64,000 nt of DNA. Source: Exophiala sp. HKRS030 (Eukaryota > Ascomycota > Eurotiomycetes > Chaetothyriales > Herpotrichiellaceae). Position 1 is the first letter of the stretch, and each line of letters opens with the position of its first letter. The DNA lies in NCBI GenBank assembly GCA_023897205.1, contig JAHWDD010000005.1, positions 372,001 through 436,000 on the forward strand, read 5' to 3'. Below are positions 47,275 to 58,389 of this stretch, piece by piece. The notes below the pieces were generated by a model. It was not told the DNA's origin. It did not search any database and saw only the letters and a program-made list of their open reading frames with translations. Both the position numbers and the translations under genes were made by a program.

Positions 47275-48341
47275 TCACACCTCTGATCGTCGCCCAGCAA
47301 CTTTCCTTGCGCTTCTACTGCCTTTCGGTGAGGTGGCGATATCATGTTTCATGTGATTGATCACTGCACGATTGGTTTCTCGTTCAGCTTCCAAAGCTCC
47401 AATTCGAGCCTGGAGTTCCGCGATCTTCTGTTCTTTAGCCTGGACTGCTAATCGAGTGATGTCGCGACCTTTGCTGATTCCTTGGGTACGAAGATCGTGT
47501 CTATTGAGAAGATCAACCAATTCCTTCTCCACCTCTGAACTCAAAGCTACTTTCGACAATACAGCAAGAACTTCGACTGCCAAGGTAGAAGGCACAGACT
47601 CCGGGGCCACAGATTGGAACCGGTCTCGCGCAGGCGTCTCTGTAGGTGAGAGGAGCCCGGTGCCCCCGGATTTATGTGATGTGGATGGCGTCGCGAAGAC
47701 ATCGTCACTCAGCGGCCACGTAGCATCCGCATCATCTTTTTGCTCGACCATTTGATGAAAGGCTCTTTTACCTGGAGAAGTGGTGGAGAGCGTTCTGGCA
47801 GCTTTCTTGGGGGTTTCGAAATGTGGTTGCTCCTTTGATATCTGTAGTTCTGCTTCTAACAGCGCTTCATCATTGCTCGAGGACCAGTCGAAGCTCGAGT
47901 CGTCTTCCAACTCTTGCTGATAGTACTGTTCATCCTGGCCTCCTTTTTCCAAGCCAAAATTGCTGGCTTTGGTGTCTGGAGTAGGCGGGATGTCAGCCGC
48001 TTTCGGTTTTCGAGGAGTCTGGGGCGGTGCAGGTGGTTCTGAACGAGAATTGCTCAACACAGCTGCTTCTTCGCGAACTTTGGCATCATCGGTCCAAAGA
48101 AAGAACTTGCAACGCTTATGCTGTGGTTTTTGACAAGTGTAGACTACAGCTACAATTAGAGAGATGCCTTTCCGAGCGTGAGTGTGATATACTTACACCA
48201 CCTTCCGTGATTCTTTCCGCCATTCTTCACCTGGAATTTGTCTGCGGGGAGGCGTGGTTCACAGTCGCATTGCCAAACACCTCCTAAAAACAGACCCCGT
48301 TTGCTCGTGCGCCCATTTCTCGTAGTGTATGAGCTGGCCAT
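47275..48341 (-). CDS. GRF zinc-finger protein
   Basis: Two exons, 48341-48197 and 48143-47275; 337 residues; 53-nt intron with GTAAGT donor and TGTAG acceptor, splitting the Phe codon of RWFYTC. Residues ~22-70 form a GRF zinc finger: WQCDCEPRLPADKFQVKNGG, GRWFYTCQKP, RCKFFLW, with the zinc-binding Cys set and the GRW(F) motif. The middle is acidic and disordered (DDSSFDWSSSNDEALLEAEL), and the C-terminus is a coiled coil (EQKIAELQARIGALEAERET) ending in a basic tail. GRF fingers bind single-stranded nucleic acid in APE2, TOP3A and NEIL3; small mould proteins of this layout are uncharacterised. It is divergent from uncA. Confidence 0.85.
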
Positions 48342-48812
48342 GATCGATGACAGTGTCATGCGACAACAGCGCTAACAGTGTCACAGATGACAGCGAGCAT
48401 TTGGTTTGTTGATGTGAGTGACGCAGGTGGATTGGTGGTGGGGTTGGCAGAGAGACATGTAAATGGCGTAAATGCAGGGCAAGGAACAGCCTAAATTAAG
48501 CCTGCTAGGGGAAGCCCGCTAATAAGTGGTCTCAACGCCTAGCAGTTCCTCGCTTTCATTGCCTGTAGAGAAAGAATCCCTGTACACCGTTTCGCGGCAG
48601 CCTCAACGCGACACGTTCTTTTCTTTTCCACGCCGCGAAACTATCGAATTGACAACACGGCCCTTTTCCCCTACACCGCCGTCACTCCGCTTCAATCGCA
48701 TCGACTCCCTCGTTGTCCGGATCTCTCGGTACAGGCCGCTGAGTTCGGGACCGAGCCGGACGATGGTTTGGTTAATTGAAGACGCCGTCTCTTTATAACG
48801 TAAAGATCAGTC
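48342..48812. promoter_or_regulatory. Divergent promoter, GRF protein and kinesin-3
   Basis: 471 bp between start codons; CT-rich on the uncA side. A CTTTATAACG run about 20 bp before the kinesin ATG is too close to be a normal TATA box. No discrete regulatory site recognised. Confidence 0.5.
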
Positions 48813-51800
48813 ATGGCGCCCACCGGTGGCGCAGTAGGGGGAGGTGGAGGCCACATCAAAGTCGTTGTGCGAGTGCGACCGTTCAATACAAGAGAAATCG
48901 ATCGCAATGCAAAATGTATCGTACAGATGCAGGATGCGCAGACTGTCCTGCAGCCTCCCCCCGAAGCCGAAGACAGATTACGAAAGGGAGGAAAGGGAGG
49001 ATCAGAACACCAGAGAACATTCAAGTTTGACAAGTCTTATTGGTCTTTCAGCAAGGCAGATCCTCATTATGCTGGTCAGGACAACTTGTTCAGCGATCTG
49101 GGCGTGCCATTGCTTGACAATGCATTCCAAGGGTACAACAACTGTATCTTTGCCTACGGTCAGACTGGTTCTGGAAAATCGTACAGTATGATGGGTTATG
49201 GCGAGGATGCCGGTGTCATACCCCGGATTTGTCGAGAGATGTTTGAGCGCATCAACGGTGTACAGTCTGATCCCAATTTGACTTGTACCGTTGAAGTCTC
49301 GTATCTCGAAATCTACAACGAGCGAGTTCGAGATTTGCTGAATCCTGCGACGAAAGGGAACCTTAGAGTCCGAGAACATCCATCGACTGGCCCTTATGTC
49401 GAGGACCTGGCCAAACTAGCCGTCCGCTCTTTCAAGGAAATCGAGAATCTGATGGATGAGGGCAACAAAGCTCGAACGGTTGCTGCTACAAACATGAACG
49501 AAACCTCAAGTCGCTCACATGCGGTATTTACGCTGACACTGACTCAAAAACGTCATGACGTGGAAACCTCAATGGACACCGAGAAAGTCGCCAAAATCAG
49601 TCTGGTAGATTTGGCAGGCTCCGAAAGAGCAACCTCAACAGGCGCCACTGGAGCTCGATTGAAGGAGGGTGCCGAAATCAATCGTTCACTGTCTACCCTC
49701 GGTCGAGTTATTGCGGCATTGGCAGATCTTTCTTCGGGGAAAAAGGGTTTAAAAGTCCCCTATCGAGATTCGGTACTTACCTGGCTTCTGAAGGACTCGT
49801 TAGGTGGTAACAGTATGACTGCTATGATTGCTGCTATCTCTCCTGCCGATATCAACTTTGAAGAGACATTAAGCACTTTGCGTTACGCAGACTCGGCCAA
49901 GAGGATCAAGAATCACGCTGTTATCAACGAGGATCCGAATGCACGTATGATCCGCGAGCTCAAAGAGGAGCTTGCGAAACTCAGAAGTCAACTTGGAGGA
50001 GGTGGCATTCCAGGAGCAACAGAAGAAGTATACCCTCCCGATACGCCGCTGGACAAGCAGATGGTATCTATTGTTCAAAGTGATGGATCGGTGAAACGTG
50101 TCAGCAAAGCTGAAATCATGGATCAACTAAGCCAAAGTGAAAAGCTGTACGAAGACCTCAATCAAACCTGGGAGGAGAAGTTGCAGAAGACAGAAGAGAT
50201 TCACAAGGAAAGAGAAGCCGCTCTGGAAGAGTTGGGTATCAGCATAGAAAAAGGCAATGTTGGAATGAGTACTCCGAAAAAGATGCCTCACCTGGTCAAT
50301 TTGAGCGATGATCCGTTACTGGCAGAGTGCCTCGTTTACAACCTCAAGCCAGGCATTACAACTGTTGGTAATGTCGATTCATCAGAGGCATCAGAGATAA
50401 GACTCAATGGATCCAAGATACTGGAGCATCATTGCAAGTTGGAAAATGTCGATAATGTCGTCACAATCATTCCGAACGAAGGTGCCGCTGTCATGGTCAA
50501 CGGTGTCCGTGTGGACAAGCCAAAACGGCTGAAGAGTGGGAATCGTATCATTTTGGGAGATTTTCATATCTTCAGATTCAACAACCCACTGGAAGCAAAA
50601 GCTGAACGTGCTGAGCGGAGTCTTCTAAGACACTCTGTCACGGCAAGCCAGCTCAACTCCCCTACACCGTTTAGACCTTCACATGAAAGATCCTACAGTG
50701 CTGCAAACTCCGACTTTGACGGCGATTCGAGTAGAGCCCAATCGCCAGGACTTAGTAACGGAGCTTCGGATTGGTTGTTCGCTCGAAGAGAGGCTGCTGG
50801 AGCTCTTCTAGGATCTGATCCGAAGATCATGCAGTTATCAAATGAAGAATTGGACAATCTTTTTGAAAATGTCCAGAGGGCGCGTGAAGAACGCCGCGGC
50901 AGGCCGGAGAGCAAACTATATGAGCACGACGAAGATTCTGATGATTTGAGCTCATTCCTTGTTAGAGACAAGTACATGTCCAACGGGACAATGGACAACT
51001 TTTCCCTGGACACAGCCTTGACACTTCCAGGAACGCCTTCGCTCCACGGCGGCTCGCAGGAGGAAGGTGATATAACATTAACCCCGAGTCAGTTCGAGTC
51101 ATCAAAACAAGCTACAACTGAGCCCAGCGCAGATAGCAAGTCTGCTGCAGACGTTCCTCAAGTATCAAAGGAGCCCGAACAAGAGCCTGAGCAAATGCAG
51201 AAAGAACTCGAACGAGCAAAGCAAGAATTTCAAGAGGAACTTCGCAAGCAGAAAGAGGCTTTCGAGGCTCAAATCAAGCAGATGGACCTCGAGGTTCGGA
51301 CAAGAGAGGCTGCCAGAACACCAGCTGGATTTCTTCCACTGGATGCGACGGAGATCGCAGTAGCTCGAAATGTTGTTGAGAAATGGCAACAGAGGAACTA
51401 TATCCTCATAGCCGAAGCCATCCTTCAGAACGCCGGCCTGCTCAAGGAAGCACAAGTCATGGCTAGGTTGTTGGAGCAAGACTGTAATTTCCAGTTTATC
51501 ATCTTGGATCTCGGAGAAGATCGCGGTTCCTCCTATGACCTTATCCTGCACGATATATCGGGCGACGACGACGACGCACTCGCTAACGCCCGCAAACCTT
51601 GCTTGGCAGTGCGCGTGGTTGATAACCAACTAAGTTGTGTTCAGCTCTGGTCCCTCGAAAAGCTGCGGTTGCGATTAAGCAAAATGCGACAAATGCATCA
51701 ATACAAGGATCAGCCAGAATACCTGCAGCACTTTAGAATGGACAACCCTTTCCGCGATTCCGACCAAGCCCTGTTTTCTCTCGTGGGAGACGGCACCATT

Positions 51801-53750
51801 CCTCTCACAGCCGTCTTTGAGACAAGAGTGCAGGATTTCGTCGTTGATGTCTCGTCTCCTTCGACCAGACAAATCATAGGAAAGGTCAGAATGTCGCTAG
51901 AACCGTCCTTAGCTGAGTCACCACCTTCCACCATCAAGTTCAACATCATCATGCGTGATCTCGTCGGCTTTTCGGAGCACGAAGGTACACAAGTACACGC
52001 GCAAATGACGGTTGTAGGAACTGCTGATGAAAGCGTCGCCACTACCCAGCCAATCCAAGCGTTCGGCGATGGTCCTGTTCGTTTCGAAAGCATTCATAAT
52101 CTCAGCGTTCGTCGATCCAGCGAGAAGTCTGCGACTCTCAAGATTGCCATTTTTGCACAGGTTACTTCGACTCATCTTGACAAACTAATGAGTTGGGACG
52201 AGCTTCGAGAAATGAATGAAATCCCGCCAGATCACCAGGCTGCTCCCCGTCTACCAGAGTCAGAGTACAATGTTGAGGAGCGACACGATGTCTTTGCTAA
52301 AGTTCAAATGCTTGAACTCGCCGAGAATGGCCAATACATGCCTGTCGAGGTGCTGCAAACCAGTGCCGATGACAATGGAGCATTTCAGCTGCACCAGGGT
52401 TTGCAACGAAGGATCTCGATTACTCTGACACACTGCTTCACTGAGAGCCTGCCCTGGGATGATCTCAATGGTCTTCGGATTGGCGAAGTTCACTTGGTCG
52501 ATTCTTCTGGTCGCATAGCTGATATCACATCTGTCACGCCAGACATCGCTCTAAAACAAATCCAAGAACCAATGATCAAAGACAATGCCGACGGCACTTC
52601 GAACATTACAGTCATCGGACAATGGGATAGTTCTCTGCACAAATCCCTCCTTTTGGATAGAGCGACAAACGAGCACTGCAGGATCCAGGTTGCGCTCCGC
52701 TGGAATGTTGTGTCCAGCCGATTGGAGCAACCAATGACATTCTCAATCGATCAACAACTGCAGATATTACCAAGATCATATGTGCGACCTCAGTCAATGT
52801 TCAAAACGTTCTGGAATCAGACGAGAATAACACACTCGACTGACGGGCTCTTCTCGATCGTCGTTCGTCCCATCAGTGCACAACGAGCGGCCGATTTATG
52901 GCGCCTGGACACTTCCAAAAACTACGTCAAGGGTGAAGAGCTATTGGGGAATTGGAGTGCGCGTGGCATCTCGCTGGTCAAAGACTACCTCGTCGCCCGG
53001 CGCAAGCGACGGCAGTTGCAGGACATTGAAACGGCAAGGGCAGCATTTGGGCTGAAGAAACTGAGCATCAACAAGACCCGGTCCCGTGCAGCGTCGCCTT
53101 CAAACGTGGATGCGAGAGAAGAAGCTCTGCTACGCAAGTTTGTGGCCATTTGGATGAAACCGAGCGTCGAGATGTCAAATCCGATTTTTGACAACACCGG
53201 CCATCCGGCCTCGGCCGAGGGAGGAAGGGGAGGAAGTTCGGCTTCCCTCCAACCTGAAACCGGGAACAATGCCCACCCGACTCGCAAAACCCGGTACCTC
53301 GCCACGGTCACCAACAACCCGAAGAACCATGTTTCGTTGAAGTCGGGCTACCTCCTCATGCCTTCGGAAAGCCTCGACCCCAGCCACCCGCAATCGATGC
53401 AGTGGAAGCGCCGCTTCGTCGACCTCCGGCCCCCTTACCTCCACGTACACTCGGTGCCGGACGGCGAGGCCATCAACGCGATCAACCTCTTGCACGCCCG
53501 AATCGACCACGACCCGGACTTTAAGCGCCTGCTGGGCAGCGGCTCGATATCGTCCGGCGACGCGGACTTCGCAGAACGAGGGCACCGAAGGGCCGGTAGT
53601 GCCGACCTCCACGGCCTCGCTCACGTCTTTGCCGTTTACGGTGAACAAAACACATTTCTGTTTGCCGCCCGCAACGAGAGCCAAAAGGACGATTGGATCC
53701 TCAAGATTGATCAGAGTTACTTTGGCACCGAAGAGGATGAACAGACTTGA
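48813..53750 (+). CDS. uncA: Kinesin-3 motor (Unc-104/KIF1A family)
   Basis: Single exon of 1645 residues with no intron. Motor domain ~15-375: HIKVVVRVRPFN, P-loop GQTGSGKS (116-123), switch I NETSSRSH (229-236), switch II DLAGSE (266-271), and YADSAKRIKNHAVINEDPN at the neck. An FHA domain (~505-600; LKPGITTVGN, GSKILEHHCKLEN) follows, then coiled coil (ERAKQEFQEELRKQKEAFEA), the KIF1/Unc-104 mid-domain (~1150-1370), and a C-terminal PH domain (~1507-1640; SGYLLMPSESLDP, WKRRFVDLRPPYLHVHS). The order motor-FHA-PH identifies the plus-end endosome/vesicle transporter known as UncA in Aspergillus and Kin3 in Ustilago. The PH domain binds phosphoinositides on cargo. It looks intact. Confidence 0.95.
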   Translation: MAPTGGAVGGGGGHIKVVVRVRPFNTREIDRNAKCIVQMQDAQTVLQPPPEAEDRLRKGGKGGSEHQRTFKFDKSYWSFSKADPHYAGQDNLFSDLGVPLLDNAFQGYNNCIFAYGQTGSGKSYSMMGYGEDAGVIPRICREMFERINGVQSDPNLTCTVEVSYLEIYNERVRDLLNPATKGNLRVREHPSTGPYVEDLAKLAVRSFKEIENLMDEGNKARTVAATNMNETSSRSHAVFTLTLTQKRHDVETSMDTEKVAKISLVDLAGSERATSTGATGARLKEGAEINRSLSTLGRVIAALADLSSGKKGLKVPYRDSVLTWLLKDSLGGNSMTAMIAAISPADINFEETLSTLRYADSAKRIKNHAVINEDPNARMIRELKEELAKLRSQLGGGGIPGATEEVYPPDTPLDKQMVSIVQSDGSVKRVSKAEIMDQLSQSEKLYEDLNQTWEEKLQKTEEIHKEREAALEELGISIEKGNVGMSTPKKMPHLVNLSDDPLLAECLVYNLKPGITTVGNVDSSEASEIRLNGSKILEHHCKLENVDNVVTIIPNEGAAVMVNGVRVDKPKRLKSGNRIILGDFHIFRFNNPLEAKAERAERSLLRHSVTASQLNSPTPFRPSHERSYSAANSDFDGDSSRAQSPGLSNGASDWLFARREAAGALLGSDPKIMQLSNEELDNLFENVQRAREERRGRPESKLYEHDEDSDDLSSFLVRDKYMSNGTMDNFSLDTALTLPGTPSLHGGSQEEGDITLTPSQFESSKQATTEPSADSKSAADVPQVSKEPEQEPEQMQKELERAKQEFQEELRKQKEAFEAQIKQMDLEVRTREAARTPAGFLPLDATEIAVARNVVEKWQQRNYILIAEAILQNAGLLKEAQVMARLLEQDCNFQFIILDLGEDRGSSYDLILHDISGDDDDALANARKPCLAVRVVDNQLSCVQLWSLEKLRLRLSKMRQMHQYKDQPEYLQHFRMDNPFRDSDQALFSLVGDGTIPLTAVFETRVQDFVVDVSSPSTRQIIGKVRMSLEPSLAESPPSTIKFNIIMRDLVGFSEHEGTQVHAQMTVVGTADESVATTQPIQAFGDGPVRFESIHNLSVRRSSEKSATLKIAIFAQVTSTHLDKLMSWDELREMNEIPPDHQAAPRLPESEYNVEERHDVFAKVQMLELAENGQYMPVEVLQTSADDNGAFQLHQGLQRRISITLTHCFTESLPWDDLNGLRIGEVHLVDSSGRIADITSVTPDIALKQIQEPMIKDNADGTSNITVIGQWDSSLHKSLLLDRATNEHCRIQVALRWNVVSSRLEQPMTFSIDQQLQILPRSYVRPQSMFKTFWNQTRITHSTDGLFSIVVRPISAQRAADLWRLDTSKNYVKGEELLGNWSARGISLVKDYLVARRKRRQLQDIETARAAFGLKKLSINKTRSRAASPSNVDAREEALLRKFVAIWMKPSVEMSNPIFDNTGHPASAEGGRGGSSASLQPETGNNAHPTRKTRYLATVTNNPKNHVSLKSGYLLMPSESLDPSHPQSMQWKRRFVDLRPPYLHVHSVPDGEAINAINLLHARIDHDPDFKRLLGSGSISSGDADFAERGHRRAGSADLHGLAHVFAVYGEQNTFLFAARNESQKDDWILKIDQSYFGTEEDEQT

Positions 53751-55039
53751 TTTTTTTTTGAGAGAGAGAGAGAGGAACAAGACCTTCACTGCCACCTGCC
53801 CAGGACGAGATTCGATCAAAGGTCGTGCGGAATAGTGATTCCTCTTCTCGATATAACGGATGTCCCTTTGCCTCCCCCTTCGTTCAAGCATTTTTCTTCT
53901 TCTTCCGTTTTGTGTTTTACAACACACATGCACACACCCTCTCATGTCCCCGGGGAGTGCTTTTTTTTTGACATATATGAGCAAGGATCTGCTGCATGCA
54001 CAATGTACGAGAAGAGAATTATGATGTATACATGTGTGGAAGGCCGAGCAACTGCAGCAGCAGCAGAGGCAGCATGCCTCTTGTGATTTTTCTTCCCTCT
54101 TTTCCCTCTCTTTCTTTCACTCTCTCCTTTTAGAGTACTTTGTTTTTTTTTCGTTTTAGATACCCCCCCACTACTTTGCTGTTGCTTTCGAGGTTCGCAT
54201 CTGGTCAAGGAAGAGAGACTTTGGAGGTTGTCGACATGGCTCATAGTGCCATGCCATGCTGTGCTTTTATAGGTCCACGCTCCCAAAAGACACAATGTCA
54301 TTATACCTACCCTAGGTGTATAGAAATGTATATTCCGCCTCATCTTGTCCAAACCGATGCCTTCCAAAATCATGATTCATCTTTGAACTCTTCACAGACG
54401 GCAAAAACAAAAATGAATCATGCAGCCTATGTTTCAGCATCATCTACAATATCTTGATGAATCAATATTGACATTGACGTTGTCATTATGACTGGCCAGT
54501 CCCTTTTGGGAGCCCCCGATTACCGCGAGCTTTTTCCTCGAACCGATCAGATGGCCTCCTATCTACACTAACTTGACAAAACTCCACTGCCTTTGTTGTT
54601 TCGAACTCTCAGTACCGAGTGTTGCACTTGCAGATGACCGACCTTTCTCGACCTCAACAAACGAAAAAAGTTATGAAAGTCTTCCAAGAAACTGGTCTGT
54701 CCTTTCCCTTCTGCCTGGAGTGGCAAGCAGGGTAAAATAAAACTCCTGAAAATGACATCCTTAGACATGCCCTCTGAGATGCAGAGGTCCCGCCAGTTTC
54801 GCCTGTTGAAAAAAAACATCAATGCCTGAACCAATAAAAATTCCTTCTGAAACCAGATCGCAATGTCCTTTTTCCTTCTTTTGACAAACAAAAAGAAAAG
54901 AACGATTTTTCGGCCGTCAAAGTTGGATGGTCATAAGCTCATTATTGCGTAATATATGGGTGTGGGTGGTGAGATCGCAAAAGTTTCGACATATTGAAAT
55001 ATTTTCTCTATCGCTGCCATTGAACTGTTTCCTTGTTGT
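53751..55039. other. Convergent 3' spacer, kinesin-3 and RasGEF
   Basis: About 1.3 kb. It begins with nine T and a GA tract (53760-53774) right after the kinesin stop. Runs of T/A and a CAG-type tract (54053-54072) follow. The minus frame at 53942-54373 is low-complexity. No gene supported. Confidence 0.55.
53760..53774. repeat. GA simple repeat in presumed kinesin-3 3' UTR
   Basis: (GA)7 directly after a T9 run that follows the TGA stop. Confidence 0.85.
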
Positions 55040-58000
55040 TCACTGGATTTGTCTGCATGGCCAAATTGAAGCCGTTCTACGTTCTATTTGAGAAGCAGGA
55101 TCGATTGGGTTGAGATGACTGGCCCTTGCAGAATATTGACAGGTTCGGTTCGAATCATCAGCGCCGTAACCAGTCGAATTTTTTTCGAGGATCGGCTCCA
55201 GTTTGCTGAGGTTCAACCTGTATACTTCGATCGTAGAGTTCGCTTCGTGGATCTGCCGAATCCTACGCTTATTGTCAGCAACATGAACGACGGTCTCTGA
55301 AGATCCTTCATCTCTTACCTCTGATTCCTCTACGATCTTGGTTTCCAATAGCAGCTTGACCGTATCCTCTGTCCGGGAAGTTTTGGGTGCAAAAGAATAT
55401 GGGTTTTCGAGACTTTTTTGCATTCCAACAATGACTTCTCCCATGATTTCAAACTTTTTCCAGTTTATCTTGTCACCAATGTATGTTTGGTTGGCTGAGG
55501 CAGCCATGGTGAGATCTTGCCGTACAAGAGGCAAGAATGGAATGCGCTCATTAAAGGAATTATCCCAAGCCATTCGGTATGCAGCGTGAGAGCGTGACAA
55601 GCCCATAAGTATGGTCAGCCTCAAAAATGATTTCAGAGTTTCGGGAGAGACCAATTCCCGAGTTGAATTCAATCGAGCAACTTCGTGACCAGTAATACCT
55701 GCGACAATTGCACCCAAGGAGTTGTAGTTGTTCATCTGTCTGACTTTCCAGGCCAGTTCCATGAACTTCTCAAGTGCCTTGGCTCGGTGTTTAGGCTTGT
55801 CCCGAAGTAATATCATACCAGAGACAAACAATGCCAAATGGTTAAAGTGCTTCACCATGGCGCTGATATTGTCAACTCCTCGAGATCGTCTCTTCTGTTC
55901 TGTTGAAAGTAAAACATGTCTCACAAAGTCACGTGGTCTGATCGAAGAGTACATGGTCCAGTCGATTCGAGTGATCTCCCTGGCTAGCTCCTCTACCGGT
56001 GTCTCCATGAATTGGTGCCACTGGAGCTTGCTGAGACGGATATGGGGAATCGACTTCTTGAGATATTCAGCCTGTAACTTGGCATTTTCCAATTGGATGA
56101 CGTTGGTTGCAGATTGACTAGAGGTATTGTATGGCTTACTCATACTAGAGGATGTTGACGGAGTATTCGAAGGGGGTGGCGAGTCGTTATTGTCATCCTC
56201 GCTGTCGGAATCATGGAGAGGTTTTCGATGTGCTTTTGATCCGTCTACATTGAGCAACGGTAAGGAATTTGCTGAGGAGGAGGGCGTCTTCTTTGGCGGG
56301 TCGGTGTACGCCCAGTCGACATCATCGTCTGGAACTAGAGTATCCAGATTGTTGCTGATTTCTCTTGCGGCCGGCGCAAATACTTTACTTTTCTCGATGG
56401 TTTGCACGAAAGGAATAGCTTTTTCGCGAGCGGGACCCTGGGAAAAATCACCGGGATAGTTTGCAGTCCACTGAGCGAGTACCTGCAAATACCGAAGCAT
56501 TTCGGCGACCTTCGAAAAGTGAACCATGTTGCTTTTCTCAATGGCCACGAAATGGTCGATAATAGCGACGAGGAGCTGCTTCGGAGTTGCAAATGCACGA
56601 TACAAGCATAAAAAAGAGGGAACAAATCTCGAATCAGTCTTGTTAGCGGGTAATACCAGCAGCTTTTCCACCAGTTCTTCAAAAGTTGAGCCCTGTTCTT
56701 GTTTGCTGTTGTCCTCGGGTTTTGTAACGTTCAATGGTGGTCCCAGTTGCTCGACATCTCCGCGCGGTGACATCTCATTGGTATCTTCGTCCATGTTGAG
56801 GAAGGTCCGGTAAGCTTTGCTGTCAACATGATCTGGAGAGGCAGGACGCAGCATCGACTTTACATAATACGACTCTGGTGTTTCAGGAACGGTAGCTGTT
56901 GTTGTCTGCTCTGGGGACATCAATTTGTTCGTCCAATCACCAGATGATACAGGTGTATGGGGTTCTTGGGGTCGACGTTGAGGCCTCGATGCTGCCGCAG
57001 TGTCTAGTCGGAGTTTGGTCTTTCGCACGGGGGACGTCAGTTCTTCTGCTGAAGACGATTCACTATCTTCATTGGCCGATTCGATCACAGCTGGTCTGAT
57101 GGACAAATTCAAGAGAAATTCCTTGGATTTCGAGGTTTGCAAACGAGTTTTGGACCGACTTCGACTACGAGGCTTCTTGGGGGACGAATCTCTCAATCTG
57201 GCTCGTTGAGTTGACGATTGGCCAGAAACATTTTGCGTCTTGCTGGTTCGTGCAGATGCTAGTACAAAAGTTAGCTATGTAGCGAGCGAGAAGATATGTT
57301 GAAGATGGTAAGTGCGGCAGTTGCACCTCTCCTGCATCCAAAGAGCCCCCATCTCCGCAGGAGCAATCGCAAGGAAAGAACATCTGACATCGCGAAGGTA
57401 TACGGGAAGTGCGACGTGTGATAAGCGTACTCACCACGAGGAGAACCGATAACTCGGTTCAACATGTTAAGGAAACAAAGTTTGATACTTTGAGGTGTCT
57501 TTAGGGACACTTCGGCAATAGCAACGCTAGCAAGATTGCGCTTGACTTGCTCGAGGAAAACAGGGTTGATCTGGCGCGATTCCTGCTTTGTATCACTCTT
57601 AGAAGCCACAAGCATGCATGGCAGCCCGGTCTTTGTCATGGAAGCTTATCAACTCGTCAGCTCATCAAGTAAATCGCAGACATGCAAGTAGGGCACGCAC
57701 TTAGAGCTGTAGGAACATCGGCAACGCTCTCCTTATCAGACACACTGTAAAGACAAAAGACACCGTCGATATCTGGGAAAGGAGCTCCATTCACGTAGGG
57801 GGGCCACTCGATTCTCCTCTCACTACTGAAGTCGGCATCGTCAAGAGAAAGCTCGATGAAGTGAATATGATATGACTGCTCCTTGACCGTCACCTGGGTT
57901 GAAGTGCGAGGGCCGTCTTGGTCAATGGCGGTCTTGATGAATGCGCTTTTACCGCACTTTGGAGCACCCAGCACCAGAAAGTTGAAAGACGGTGTTGTCG

Positions 58001-58389
58001 AGAGACTCGGCTAGAAGAGATCAATGGTTAATATGTGAGTTGTCAATGCGGGGACTAAATCGACAGCGAAAGCGAACACGGTCACGCGCTGGATATACAC
58101 ATACCTGGGATGCAAGATTGGATTGTGATGGATGGTCGCTAGTCGACCGCCGATCCGAGTTTCGAGCGGCACTTCTTTTATCGGGAGAGATCAAAGAATC
58201 CTGGCGAGGAGGAGGTTTGGATGTCCGCTGGATGCCATCAGAAATAGACTTGGCCGAAGGAGCATGGCGGGAAGGCTGATCTTTGCGTCGATCAGAAGTA
58301 GGAGCAGAGTTGTGTCGGTCGCGTTTCCTTGCGGGAGGCACCGCCGATTTTGCGTCGAGCGAGCGATACCTGGTGGATCTATTGTCCAT
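55040..58389 (-). CDS. Ras guanine-nucleotide exchange factor with N-terminal GTPase-like domain
   Basis: Four exons, 58389-58105, 58010-57701, 57644-57435 and 57258-55040; 1007 residues. Donors GTATGT, GTGCGT and GTGAGT; acceptors CTAG, TAAG and CTAG. Residues 1-95 are basic and disordered. Residues ~103-265 look like a small GTPase: FNFLVLGAPKCGKSAF gives a P-loop (GAPKCGKS, 110-117), and LVASKSD stands where NKxD would be, but no DxxG is seen. A RasGEF-N domain follows (~457-575; STFEELVEKLLVLPANKTD), then the CDC25 catalytic domain (~686-930; LARE(I)TRIDW, FNHLALFVSGMILL, NYNSLGAIVAGITGHEVARL). It should load a Ras GTPase with GTP at a membrane. RasB at 42 kb is a candidate but unproven partner. 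Confidence 0.9.

Noticed and set aside
53942..54373. 143-codon minus-strand frame after kinesin-3
   Set aside because: Low-complexity, lysine- and alanine-rich runs made by simple repeats in a 3' spacer.
54450..54560. Possible C/D-box snoRNA (TGATGA near 54455)
   Set aside because: No D box with a closing terminal stem could be found at suitable distance.
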